This document shows, piece after piece, positions 35,008 through 43,594 of a stretch of DNA of 64,000 bases. The notes beneath the pieces are model-generated. The model searched no databases. It saw nothing but the letters and a program-made list of their open reading frames with translations, and had not been told where the DNA came from. Positions within the stretch are counted from its first letter, which is position 1; each line of letters begins with the position of its first letter. Made by a program: the position numbers and the translations under genes. This DNA comes from JAXGZG01 sp040771825 (lineage in GTDB: Bacteria; Bacillota; Sulfobacillia; Fermentithermobacillales; Fermentithermobacillaceae): positions 248,001-312,000 of the forward strand of contig JAXGZG010000004.1 in the NCBI GenBank assembly GCA_040771825.1, given 5' to 3'.

Positions 35008-36312
35008 TTGCTGGAGAAGCTGTTCAAACTGAAACAGAACCACACCGACGTGCGGACCGAGGTAATAGCGGGCGTTACGACTTTCATGACGATGGCATAC
35101 ATAATTTTCGTCAACCCAGACATTCTCTCAGCCGCCGGCATGCCTTTCGGTCCCGTGATGACCGCTACAGTTGTGGCCGCGGGTCTAACCACAATCCTCG
35201 CTGGATTGCTGGCTAACTACCCATACGCGCTTGCAAGCGGCATGGGTCTCAACGCATTCTTCGCTTTTACAGTCGCAGCCAAGGCTGGATGGCAGGCAGC
35301 GTTGGGCGTTGTCTTTCTAGAGGGCATAGTGTTCCTTATCCTATCTCTCACAGGCGCAATTAACGTTATCGACGCTGCTATTCCTCCTACTCTGAAGCGC
35401 GCTGTAGGCGTAGGAATCGGCCTTTTCATAGCGCTTATCGGGGCCTCTAACGCAGGCCTCATTGAGGCGAGCCCCGCCACTCTCATCACCAGGGGCGACT
35501 TCACTGCTAGAGGCCCGCTTCTGGCCATTATCGGCCTTCTGGTAATCGGCATCCTCATGTCTCTCAAGGTGCGCGGCTCAATGCTTATTGGAATCCTCAT
35601 CACCACTGTAATCGGCATTCCTATGGGGATCACCCAGATAACCGGAAGCATCATAGGCAGGCCAGACTCGCTGGCGCCGATTTTTTTGAAACTGGACATC
35701 AAGGGCGCTATGGGGCTTGGGTTCATGACCATCTTCTCATTCTGGTTTGTGGACGTATTTGATACGGTGGGCACCCTTATGGGCACAGCCTCCCGGGCCA
35801 ACATGCTTGACGAAAAAGGCCAGCTTCCCAGGATCAAAGAAGCAATGACCGCTGACGCTATTGGTACCTGCGTGGGTGCGGCGTTAGGCACAAGCACTGT
35901 TACGACCTACGTCGAGTCTAGCGCAGGGATTGCCGAAGGTGGGCGAACCGGCCTTACGGCCGTGGTTGTAGGCATTCTGTTCCTAGTGTCGCTCGTTTTT
36001 GCTCCGCTGGCCGGGATGATCCCAGCTCAAGCCACGGCACCCGCTCTCATCATCGTCGGTGTCCTAATGATGCTTCCTGTGAAAGAGATCGACTGGGCAG
36101 ATTTCACCGATGCCCTACCGGCATTCATCACCATCGTCATGATGCCGTTCACCTACTCGATCAGCGATGGCATCGCGGCCGGCTTCGTGGTCTACCCCAT
36201 TGTGAAGCTCGTCTCTGGCAAGGGGAAAGAAATGCATTGGCTGGTTTATGTGCTTGGAGCGCTTTCCATCCTTCACTTGGCCCCAGGTGTATTGTCGTTC
36301 CTGGGTCTGTAG
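35008..36312 (+). CDS. NCS2-family purine permease (AzgA-like)
   Basis: 434 residues with 12-14 membrane segments. Family motifs include NPDILSAAGMP, the substrate-binding region FVDVFDTVGTLMG, and ALGTSTVTTYVESSAGIAEGGRTGL, all typical of the AzgA/PbuG branch that imports hypoxanthine, guanine or adenine with protons. The TTG start 35008 is six bases after AGGGAGGT. The terminator at 36353 closes a single-gene unit. Exact purine specificity is not readable. Confidence 0.9.
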   Translation: MLEKLFKLKQNHTDVRTEVIAGVTTFMTMAYIIFVNPDILSAAGMPFGPVMTATVVAAGLTTILAGLLANYPYALASGMGLNAFFAFTVAAKAGWQAALGVVFLEGIVFLILSLTGAINVIDAAIPPTLKRAVGVGIGLFIALIGASNAGLIEASPATLITRGDFTARGPLLAIIGLLVIGILMSLKVRGSMLIGILITTVIGIPMGITQITGSIIGRPDSLAPIFLKLDIKGAMGLGFMTIFSFWFVDVFDTVGTLMGTASRANMLDEKGQLPRIKEAMTADAIGTCVGAALGTSTVTTYVESSAGIAEGGRTGLTAVVVGILFLVSLVFAPLAGMIPAQATAPALIIVGVLMMLPVKEIDWADFTDALPAFITIVMMPFTYSISDGIAAGFVVYPIVKLVSGKGKEMHWLVYVLGALSILHLAPGVLSFLGL

Positions 36313-36352
36313 CATTTCAGGAAACCCCACACTAGATTCCATAGGTTCGATC

Positions 36353-36385
36353 GGGGGCCTCACGAAGGGAGGCCCCCATCCTTAT
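36353..36385 (+). terminator. Terminator after the purine permease
   Basis: GGGGGCCTC (36353-36361) and GAGGCCCCC (36369-36377) form a perfect 9-bp stem with a 7-base loop, followed by ATCCTTATCTC. A second hairpin, ACGTGGGTT/AACCCACGT at 36457-36476, lies further into the convergent gap. Confidence 0.65.
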
Positions 36386-36550
36386 CTCAAGAGAAAGCGC
36401 GAACTTGCCATTGGATTTCCGATAGCGCGCGCAAAGGTGGATTACTCTTGGTGCCGACGTGGGTTCCAACCCACGTTGCGGCTCCGATCTGAGTCCAGAT
36501 ACCTAGGTTGGAGTTCAATCTGAGCATCTAGCCAAAAAAACGTAGCGATA

Positions 36551-37810
36551 CTAAAGAGGAAAGAAGATCGGAATCAGAAGCGACAGCACGATCCCTCCTA
36601 TGACGAAGAGAGGTAGGCCTGCCTTCACAAAATCCGTGAACTTGTACCCACCGCGACGGTAGACTATCACGTTTGGAGGAGTGCCGATAGGGGTCGCCAC
36701 AGCTATGGAGGTGCCCTGGCAAAGTGCCATCAAAAGCGGTGCAGGATTCACACCAAGTTTCGCGGCCACAGCAATACAGACCGGCGCCAACACGCTGGTT
36801 GCAGCCGTATGCGACATGAACTGAGCGATGGTCCCGGCCAAGACCACCACAGCTGCAGTCAAAACGAACGGATTCGGGCTTCCCATGAACTTGGTTATGG
36901 CACCTGCCAGCATGGCGGCGGTGCCGGTCTTCTGCATCGCCAAACCCAGAGGCTGCATACCCCCCATGAGGAGGACAACAGGCCACTCAATACTTTGGGT
37001 GAACTCGGTCATAGTGATACAACCTGTAACAACCGTCAGAACCGCCCCGATCATCGCTATAATCGGAAGTGAGAGCCCGAGCGGAGATAGCTTCGCCTCG
37101 AAGAACATACCCAAGACCACCAATCCCACCACGCTCAAAGACATGCCCATCTTTTCTTCTCTGAAGCATATCTTCTCTTCAGACGGCTGTTCCGCCGGCA
37201 ATCTAGCCTTTATCTGCTTTCGCCCAATAAACATCATATAGAGAACGGCTAGGGCGGCGAACGGGAGTGACACCTTCCCAAAATCCAGGAATCCGAATGA
37301 GGCCCCGGTCGCCTGCTTTAGAGCACCCTGAACGATAGCATTGGGCGGAGTTCCCACAAGCGTAAGCATCCCGCCAAAAGAGGCGCCAAAGGCTAGAGGC
37401 AAGAGCAGAGCGCCGGCGCTGACCCCAGCCTCTCTGGCCACAGACATGGCAAGCGGCGCCATCACGATTGCCGTCCCCGTGTTACTGGTGAACGCCGAAA
37501 GAAGAGTGGCCGCGGCCATTAAGAGACCTGCGAGCTTGGCTTCACTTCTGCCGGCCATCTTAATGACCTTCCTGCCTAGGAAGCCACAAACGCCTGTGCG
37601 AAAAAGCGCCTCTCCCACGGGAAACATGAAAAGCACCATCACTGTCGTGTCGTTGGAAAACCCGGTGAGGACGTCCTTCACTGGAAGAACCCGCGTTACA
37701 GCAAGGCTCGACAGCACGATGAGGGGAGTTATCCCAAGAGGCACAAGTTCGGTGATGAATAGCACTACCGCGCCCAGTAAGATGAGTACTGTAATGGTTA
37801 TCTGCGACAT
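36551..37810 (-). CDS. SLC13/DASS-family permease
   Basis: 419 residues with about 11 membrane helices and two inverted halves. Each half has the signature pair of the divalent-anion:Na+ symporter family: SNTGTA with GTPPNA in the first and SHTAATS with IGTPPNV in the second. Substrates in the family are dicarboxylates, citrate or sulfate. It is shorter than most and lacks TrkA-C insert domains. Single gene; substrate unknown. Confidence 0.82.
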   Translation of the reverse strand: MSQITITVLILLGAVVLFITELVPLGITPLIVLSSLAVTRVLPVKDVLTGFSNDTTVMVLFMFPVGEALFRTGVCGFLGRKVIKMAGRSEAKLAGLLMAAATLLSAFTSNTGTAIVMAPLAMSVAREAGVSAGALLLPLAFGASFGGMLTLVGTPPNAIVQGALKQATGASFGFLDFGKVSLPFAALAVLYMMFIGRKQIKARLPAEQPSEEKICFREEKMGMSLSVVGLVVLGMFFEAKLSPLGLSLPIIAMIGAVLTVVTGCITMTEFTQSIEWPVVLLMGGMQPLGLAMQKTGTAAMLAGAITKFMGSPNPFVLTAAVVVLAGTIAQFMSHTAATSVLAPVCIAVAAKLGVNPAPLLMALCQGTSIAVATPIGTPPNVIVYRRGGYKFTDFVKAGLPLFVIGGIVLSLLIPIFFPL

Positions 37811-38042
37811 CTAGCCGAACCCCTTTGTACTAAGCCTGTTCGTTGGCCATGTTGTTCTTAGGATCAAGAGTATCATCGTCTTGGCGGTCAAGGAACCCCG
37901 GTGTGGCAGCCTGAACCTAATGCATCGGCTATGGCTACCGGAAATTGGGCTAGATTACTGCACCCGAAGTTTCGTCGTCAGGAGACCGTATGGCTGAGCA
38001 ATGTCTTTGACTCAGCACACGTCCCCTATCGTGAAACGGCTT

Positions 38043-39215
38043 TTACCTTACCGGGCAATCACGAGCGACCGCCAATGCGTGCCGGATGTCCTCCTCCGTC
38101 GTGAAGGGAGCAATCGACATGCGGACGAAGCGGCCTCCACTGAGGCTAAGGAATATGCCCCGGTCCTGAAAGTACTGGTACGCCTTCTGGACATCGCTAA
38201 TCTTGATAGAGAGGCTGTGGCAACGTCGTTCGCTATCTGCGGGGGTTACCACCGAGAAGCCGAGGGCAGTCAGACCTTCGTACAACACCTCAACCAACCT
38301 AGAGATGTGCCCATAGATGGCATTCATCCCAATTCCCAGTATGCTCTTGAGTCCTGCATTGAGGACGTAGATGCCGAGAAAGTTCAGCGTGGAGTTCTCA
38401 AGCTTTCGTGCATCGGTTGGGTCGCTGCAGGCTACCTCCCACCGGCTGCCATTCTTGTCAATAGTGATGCAGGCGTTGGCGGCCGCGAAAACTGGCCAGA
38501 CCTCTTGAAGCAGCTTGTCGCCACAGTATAGGAAGCCTACCCCCTCGATGGCCAGCATGCCCTTATAGCATGCCGAGGCTACTGCGTCTACACCCCAAGC
38601 CTTAGCGTCGACAGGGCAGAAGCCCAGGCTCTGGATGGCATCCACAACCAAGTACACGCCTCTATCCCGGCAACGACGGGCGAGCTCCTCGATGTCAAGA
38701 CGATACCCGCTGCTGGATTGCACGTGGCTCACTACGATCATCCGAGTTCTGTCATCGACGTGTTCCCACAACATATGAGGGGTGACACTCAGAGCATCAG
38801 GTGAGACCGCAATCCTGCACTCCACCCCACTCCTCTGCAGGTTAAGACACGGCAGCAGCACCGACAGGTGCTCCTGGTCGTCGGTGACCACGTTGTCTCC
38901 CGGATGGAACGGGAAGCCCTGTAGGATAATGCTTATACCTTCGTTCGTATTCTTGGTGAAGGCGATGTTCTTCGGGTTCACCCCGCCAAGAAGGTCTGCG
39001 ACTAGCTTGCGCGTCTCGGCGACCACGCGTATAACCTCGCCCTTGCCTGCACCCCCTGCCTTGACAACTGTCGGAGAGACATCGGACGAATGACGGACAA
39101 ACTGCTCCGCGGCAGCAGCGACATATGTTGGGCCGCCATTCTCGTAGGCGATGTCCAGGAAAGTCGTCTTGTTCGTGACTGAAAACTGCTCCCTCAATTC
39201 CTTAACCCAGTCCAT
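38043..39215 (-). CDS. Class V aminotransferase-fold PLP enzyme
   Basis: 390 residues with the cysteine-desulfurase/isopenicillin-epimerase-like fold. Seen are FTKNTNEGIS near the PLP ring-stacking position, VVSHVQSSSGYRLDIEEL, VVDAIQSLGFCPVDAKAWGVD and the PLP lysine in SACYKGMLA. There is no active-site cysteine loop of the IscS type that I can identify, so it may be an epimerase, lyase or aminotransferase. ATG 39215 has GAAGG upstream. It stands alone next to the accessory region. Confidence 0.75.
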   Translation of the reverse strand: MDWVKELREQFSVTNKTTFLDIAYENGGPTYVAAAAEQFVRHSSDVSPTVVKAGGAGKGEVIRVVAETRKLVADLLGGVNPKNIAFTKNTNEGISIILQGFPFHPGDNVVTDDQEHLSVLLPCLNLQRSGVECRIAVSPDALSVTPHMLWEHVDDRTRMIVVSHVQSSSGYRLDIEELARRCRDRGVYLVVDAIQSLGFCPVDAKAWGVDAVASACYKGMLAIEGVGFLYCGDKLLQEVWPVFAAANACITIDKNGSRWEVACSDPTDARKLENSTLNFLGIYVLNAGLKSILGIGMNAIYGHISRLVEVLYEGLTALGFSVVTPADSERRCHSLSIKISDVQKAYQYFQDRGIFLSLSGGRFVRMSIAPFTTEEDIRHALAVARDCPVR

Positions 39216-39327
39216 TGGCAAACCTTCGTTTCCTAGAGATATGTTGCTCTTGGATCACCACAATTCCCGGTGTATGGCAAATACCCTTCTTTGAGAACCG
39301 CCGCAATCGCATTTCCATCTCAGTTCA

Positions 39328-39555
39328 ATGGGTGATTGGGACACCTTGTCTCGCACAAACATCGTGATCGATGACTCTCTAATGGAAAAGGCCCTCACAG
39401 AGTTCGTCACGCGCCGGGTTAGAAAAGACCTGCTTGAACTCGAAGGGAAGATTCGCTTTTTTGACGGGTATGACTACAGGTCATATAGAGATGACATAGA
39501 TTTCGACCGGATGGCTCTTCACGTCCCCGATTTGAAGATACTAACGACATTGTAG
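39328..39555 (+). pseudogene. VapB-like antitoxin with internal deletion, orphan
   Basis: The N-terminal RTNIVIDDSLMEKAL matches the ribbon-helix-helix opening of the VapB family (DUF2191 type), and TEFVTRRVRKDLLELEGKI matches the region after the second helix. The intervening roughly 18 residues (usually containing SGLKTKREVVEEAL) are missing, as if recombination occurred between two similar AL-x-x codon runs. The frame is kept. No VapC toxin follows. It probably no longer binds DNA as a normal dimer. The tail after KILTTL is short. ATG 39328 may be preceded by a TTG start at about 39349. Confidence 0.5.
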
Positions 39556-39620
39556 GTAGAGTCTTCTTGATCACCGTTTTTCAATGCTTCCGAATCACCG
39601 GATAGTTGCCGGCGCTATGG

Positions 39621-39664
39621 TTGACAAATGTCACCCTCGCCAACATACTATGGTTACAAGTGTA
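39621..39664 (+). promoter_or_regulatory. Promoter with paired BlaI-type operators
   Basis: A TTGACA -35 box (39621-39626) and a CATACT -10 candidate (39644-39649, 17-bp spacing) are covered by two dyads of the BlaI/MecI type: GACAAATGTC (39623-39632) and TACAAGTGTA (39655-39664). BlaI sites have a TACA-NN-TGTA core; the second is an exact match. Their centres are 32 bp apart, three helical turns. The repressor gene begins 20 bp downstream, so autoregulation is expected. Confidence 0.55.
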
Positions 39665-39684
39665 GCCCGAGCGAGGTGAACAAG

Positions 39685-40071
39685 ATGACAAAAAGGAGCG
39701 AGATAAGCATGCCCAACAGCGAGTGGATAGTCATGGAGTGTCTTTGGGATGAATCCCCCATGACAGTGACCCAGATTGCCAAGGCTATGGAAGAGCAAAC
39801 CGGGTGGGCGAAAAGCACCACAAAGACTCTTATCGGTCGGATGACAGCCAAGGGGTACCTGCGTTTTGAAGAAGGCGGCAAAGCGCGGGAATATTACCCG
39901 GCTTTTCCCCGGTCGGAAGCAGTCATGGCGGAAACCGAAAACTTTTTAAGCCGTCTGTATAATGGCAGTCTCGGAATGATGGTGAACACTCTTATCGACC
40001 AAAAGAACCTTTCCCGGAGCGAGATTAAAGAGTTGCGGGCCATTTTGGACAAGATGGAAGGAGTGAAATAA
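39685..40071 (+). CDS. BlaI/MecI family transcriptional repressor
   Basis: 128 residues. The winged-helix segment SEWIVMECLWDESPMTVTQIAKAM and the wing TLIGRMTAKGYLRFE are characteristic, and the C-terminal helices form the dimer. These repressors are inactivated when a BlaR1/MecR1 partner protease senses a signal. ATG 39685 has AGGTGA upstream. The partner gene begins at the very next base after the stop, so the two are strictly coupled. Likely operators overlap the promoter. Confidence 0.88.
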   Translation: MTKRSEISMPNSEWIVMECLWDESPMTVTQIAKAMEEQTGWAKSTTKTLIGRMTAKGYLRFEEGGKAREYYPAFPRSEAVMAETENFLSRLYNGSLGMMVNTLIDQKNLSRSEIKELRAILDKMEGVK

Positions 40072-42537
40072 GTGTTTGAGACTACCTTCGCTTCTTCTGT
40101 GCTGATTTCGGCTCTCATCTTGTTACGCGGCCTGTTCAAAGGAAGACTCAATTTGCGGCTCCAATATGCTTTGTGGCTGTTGGTGGCCGTAAGACTTCTC
40201 TTGCCGTTACCCTTACTTCAGAGCCCAGCAAGCGTCCTGAATGTGCTTGACCTAGGAGAATCTATCGAGTCTATCGGAAAGTCGGCACCATCGGCACAAT
40301 CGAACGTCCCTGATAAGGACAGCCTCACCGTTCCAGAAGGCCCAACGGGCATTGCGGGTAACGAGGACCCACCTACTCAAACGGCGCCGGACAATACGCA
40401 AGCCTCTGGCTTTGCTGCAGGTTCGAATGCTACAAACGGTACGCTGCTGCACACTGTCTGGCTTTCAGGCGCTGCAGCCACTGCATTCTGGTTTGTGGCG
40501 CAGAACTCATGGTTTTCCGCGAGGCTGCGAAAGACAAGACAAAAGGCCGAGATGCCGAACAGTCGGCTTCCCGTGTATCTATCCCGTCACGTCAAGTCAC
40601 CTTGTCTATTTGGACTCAAGCCGGCGATTTACATTCCCCCCAACTGCTTGGCAGACTGCGAAGCCTTGAGGTACATTTTGGCCCACGAGGAAACGCACTA
40701 CAAACACGGCGACAATCTATGGGCCTACCTTCGCTGTATCTGTCTGGCGCTTCACTGGTTCAATCCCCTCGTATGGTGGGCGGCAGTCCTCTCTCGGAGA
40801 GATTGCGAGATGGCTTGTGATGAAAGCACCCTTAGTCGGATCGGAGATGAGCACCGTAAGGCCTACGGAAACACGCTGATCGACATGATCGAACGACAGG
40901 CAAAACCAGCCGATCTCTTGCTGAGCGCCACTACAATGTCCGCCGGTGAATCCGCCATCAAGGAACGGATAACAATGATCGCGCAAAAACCTAGGATGTT
41001 GCTGTCGACACTGCTTGTCGTAGTTTTCCTTTTGACCGTCACCGTGAGTTGCACGTTTACCGGCGCCAAAGGGCAAGCCAAAATCACAGACTATCCGAAC
41101 CCTGTGGACGGCGAGCAGTGGGGACAGACATTTACCGGATTTACTTCGGATGAAGACGGTTGGTTCGTTGGTTCTCCCGGGATAGCGCTAGGTGCGAGCG
41201 AAAACTACGTCTACCTGACACATGACGGTGGCAAGACGTGGAAAGAAACGGGCAATGTCAACGACAAATGGCCCCGCGTTCTGACCTGCGCCGCGTTTGC
41301 AGATTCCGATACGGGCTACCTATGCTTTCGCTACGACATCGAAAACTTGGGGCCCGTTTACCAAACGGCGGACGGAGGGCAGTCCTGGAATCGGCTAGAC
41401 ATACCTGAACTCGCTAATCTGGTCGGGGATGGCGTGGGTGAGGTGCGCTCGATCGAGTTTGACGGAAGCGGCTATGGCAAAATTGAGTTCTATTTCCGTC
41501 TTAACGAGGCGGACGAAGGGGCAACCCAAACGCTAGTAAGCGCTGACAGAGGACAAACGTGGCAAAGTGCGGACGAAGAACAGAAGGCAACAAGCCAAGC
41601 CGGATCGAATCCGTTTTCTGAGTCCTCAGGAAACATTCATGACTACATGCCCCAGTTGCTGGCGGGCGAAGCCGTGAGCGACTACGAACTACTCCCGTGT
41701 CTTGAGAACTTCACACATGCAACTTGGCTTGAATTACACAAAGCCTACGACAGAGAAGACCCAGACGCGCCCGGAGGCGATTGGTGGAATGCGCTATTCC
41801 TCGCTCTGCGTAGTGCCGCCATAGGCCGGAACCCGGCGGACAGCGAAGACCAATCTTTGCGTGATTATTATATTGGCAAGGCTTATCTAGCATCAGACGG
41901 CGCTTGGTCCGAGGGCCTCGCGGACATTGTGATGGCTCAGTGGACCGCCGACCCTGCGCTGTACAGTTCCTGTTTGAATGAGATTTTCCCAAGTGAGGAA
42001 TCCTACGCCCTGCGTCAGGGCATCACGTACTCCATCAGGTACTGGCACGATAGCCCGTTCGGGCTGCTAAAGCCCATTGTGGAAGGTCGCGCGTATCCCG
42101 GCGCTATATATCTTGGGGCATACCCTGTGGGTTTCCCCTTCTGTTTCGATATTGCTGAGAAAAGCCGGGAAACGTACCGAGCCGAAAGTTACGGGCAAGT
42201 CACGGTAGTGGAATCCGATAACCTGCAGGTGACGTATTTGAATCCGGCTGACGGAGTGTACACGATAATCACCCTTCGGACAAAAGAAAATGGCTACCAG
42301 GCGGCAGGCGTGAAGATCGGCGACACTGAAGAATTGCTCTTGGCGCATCCTTGGCCCGACGAGCTCAGGAAAGTGGACAAAATCAGCTACGACGATGAAG
42401 CCTGGTTTGGCGGTAAATACGACCATGCGTACGCCTACACGCCCGAAGACAGCACAAAGAGCGTGGTCTTCATCATAAGGAACGGTTCAGTCTCCGGTAT
42501 AGAGATAGTGAACGGCTTAGACGGGCCTATGTACTAG
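40072..42537 (+). CDS. BlaR1/MecR1-like M56 metalloprotease with extracellular BNR-repeat sensor
   Basis: 821 residues. The N-terminal part has several membrane helices and the zinc-protease motif HEETH (205-209) with ACDES (about 248-252) supplying the third ligand, as in BlaR1. After a final membrane helix (about 307-327) there is a roughly 490-residue extracellular region. It lacks the serine penicillin-binding domain of BlaR1. Instead it has three Asp-box (BNR) repeats, HDGGKTWKE, ADGGQSWNR and ADRGQTWQS, and a unique C-terminal domain. Binding of an unknown ligand would trigger proteolysis of the BlaI-like repressor. The GTG start directly abuts the repressor stop. Confidence 0.85.
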   Translation: MFETTFASSVLISALILLRGLFKGRLNLRLQYALWLLVAVRLLLPLPLLQSPASVLNVLDLGESIESIGKSAPSAQSNVPDKDSLTVPEGPTGIAGNEDPPTQTAPDNTQASGFAAGSNATNGTLLHTVWLSGAAATAFWFVAQNSWFSARLRKTRQKAEMPNSRLPVYLSRHVKSPCLFGLKPAIYIPPNCLADCEALRYILAHEETHYKHGDNLWAYLRCICLALHWFNPLVWWAAVLSRRDCEMACDESTLSRIGDEHRKAYGNTLIDMIERQAKPADLLLSATTMSAGESAIKERITMIAQKPRMLLSTLLVVVFLLTVTVSCTFTGAKGQAKITDYPNPVDGEQWGQTFTGFTSDEDGWFVGSPGIALGASENYVYLTHDGGKTWKETGNVNDKWPRVLTCAAFADSDTGYLCFRYDIENLGPVYQTADGGQSWNRLDIPELANLVGDGVGEVRSIEFDGSGYGKIEFYFRLNEADEGATQTLVSADRGQTWQSADEEQKATSQAGSNPFSESSGNIHDYMPQLLAGEAVSDYELLPCLENFTHATWLELHKAYDREDPDAPGGDWWNALFLALRSAAIGRNPADSEDQSLRDYYIGKAYLASDGAWSEGLADIVMAQWTADPALYSSCLNEIFPSEESYALRQGITYSIRYWHDSPFGLLKPIVEGRAYPGAIYLGAYPVGFPFCFDIAEKSRETYRAESYGQVTVVESDNLQVTYLNPADGVYTIITLRTKENGYQAAGVKIGDTEELLLAHPWPDELRKVDKISYDDEAWFGGKYDHAYAYTPEDSTKSVVFIIRNGSVSGIEIVNGLDGPMY

Positions 42538-42583
42538 CGTCCGCGGCAGAGTCGTCAGCATTAGGCAGACACAACCTCAACAT

Positions 42584-42615
42584 AAGGCGGACCGCATGCG
42601 TCCGCCTTTCCTACT
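42584..42615 (+). terminator. Terminator after the BlaI/BlaR1-like pair
   Basis: AAGGCGGAC (42584-42592) pairs with GTCCGCCTT (42600-42608) around a 7-base loop and is followed by TCCTACT. It ends 47 bases past the sensor gene stop. Confidence 0.6.
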
Positions 42616-42739
42616 CGTTTTGCATTCCATCAAAAGACGATCGAGTAGCGTGCCGCCCCAACGTGATCCAGGCTACAGGATAGGACATAATGATTACCGG
42701 AGGTCCGGTGCTGTCCCTTGAGGAAAACAGTCCCAACTA

Positions 42740-43247
42740 GCGTATCCGAGGTCGGGAGGCGATATGACGCCGCTTCCCCTTCTACCCACCGGGCTGCTCC
42801 ATCACCGCAGTCGACATTAGTCCCGCCATGCTACGGCGCGCGTCCCAAAGAGCAAGCAAGCTGTCCCTCGAAGTGGACCTTCAAGTCATGGACGCTGCTG
42901 ACCTGGCCTTCCCCACACGGTCGTTCGAAACTGTAGTCTCCACTCTAGCGCTGTGCTCCGTAACCGAGCCGGTTCGGGTGCTCCACGAGATGTCACGGGT
43001 CTGTAGGACGGACGGCCAGGTTCTCCTCTTGGAACACGGCCGCAGCAGCGTAAGCTGGTTGGCGGCACTGCAAGACCGAACGGAAGCATCTTGGGCTAGT
43101 CACGTGGGATGCCACTGGAACCGAGACCCTCTCGCCCTAGTCTTGGCCGCAGGCCTGCAGGTGCTTGACTGTAGGAAGACCTTCTTTGACCTGGTATATG
43201 TCATCCGCGCCGTTCCTGTTAAGGACAGTGGGCGTGTTCGGGACTAG
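42740..43247 (+). pseudogene. Decayed class I SAM-dependent methyltransferase
   Basis: From 42774 one frame reads FPFYPPGCSITAVDISPAML, the strand-2 acidic motif of UbiE/PhpC-like methyltransferases, then DAADLAFPTRSFETVVSTLALCSV and VLLLEHGRSS, typical motifs II and III, to the stop at 43247. The glycine-rich motif I should precede it but lies in another frame (VSEVGRRYDA at about 42745) behind a TGA, and the N-terminal 50 residues are missing. An internal ATG at 42828 could start a truncated 139-residue product. I read the locus as a frameshifted, 5'-truncated pseudogene. Confidence 0.55.
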
Positions 43248-43386
43248 AACCGCCGTGCGGTTTGTGATGCCGTACTGAGGCAATCACGAGGTGGCCGTCA
43301 CAGCGATCCCTGGAAGGAATACCCCAGACTCACAGAAATACCTTCCATTCAATCTGCAATTCTACTCTAGAGAGGGCGTGCGGAGT

Positions 43387-43581
43387 ATGAGGTTCTTGGG
43401 GCTGGGCAAGAAGAAGCCTACCATTGAGGAAACGAGACTATCGACTCAGCTGCCGGGTCGGTACTGTCCATGCTGGAGGAAAAGCGCAAGGAGAAGGCCT
43501 AGTCCCTACCCCGACACTGCAGATCCCTTGACCGCTTCCAAGCAAGAGAGACATACTTGGAACGATGGTTCGAAGTCTTAA
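43387..43581 (+). other. Weak short ORF in the gap before the SGNH gene
   Basis: The 350-bp gap between the decayed methyltransferase and the SGNH gene holds an ATG at 43387 after GGAG. It begins MRFLGLGKKKPTIEE, and a neighbouring frame continues with SAAGSVLSMLEEKRKEKA to a TAG at about 43501. This looks like a short gene with a frameshift, but the evidence is slight and no family is recognised. Confidence 0.2.
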
Positions 43582-43594
43582 TCAAGGTGATACG

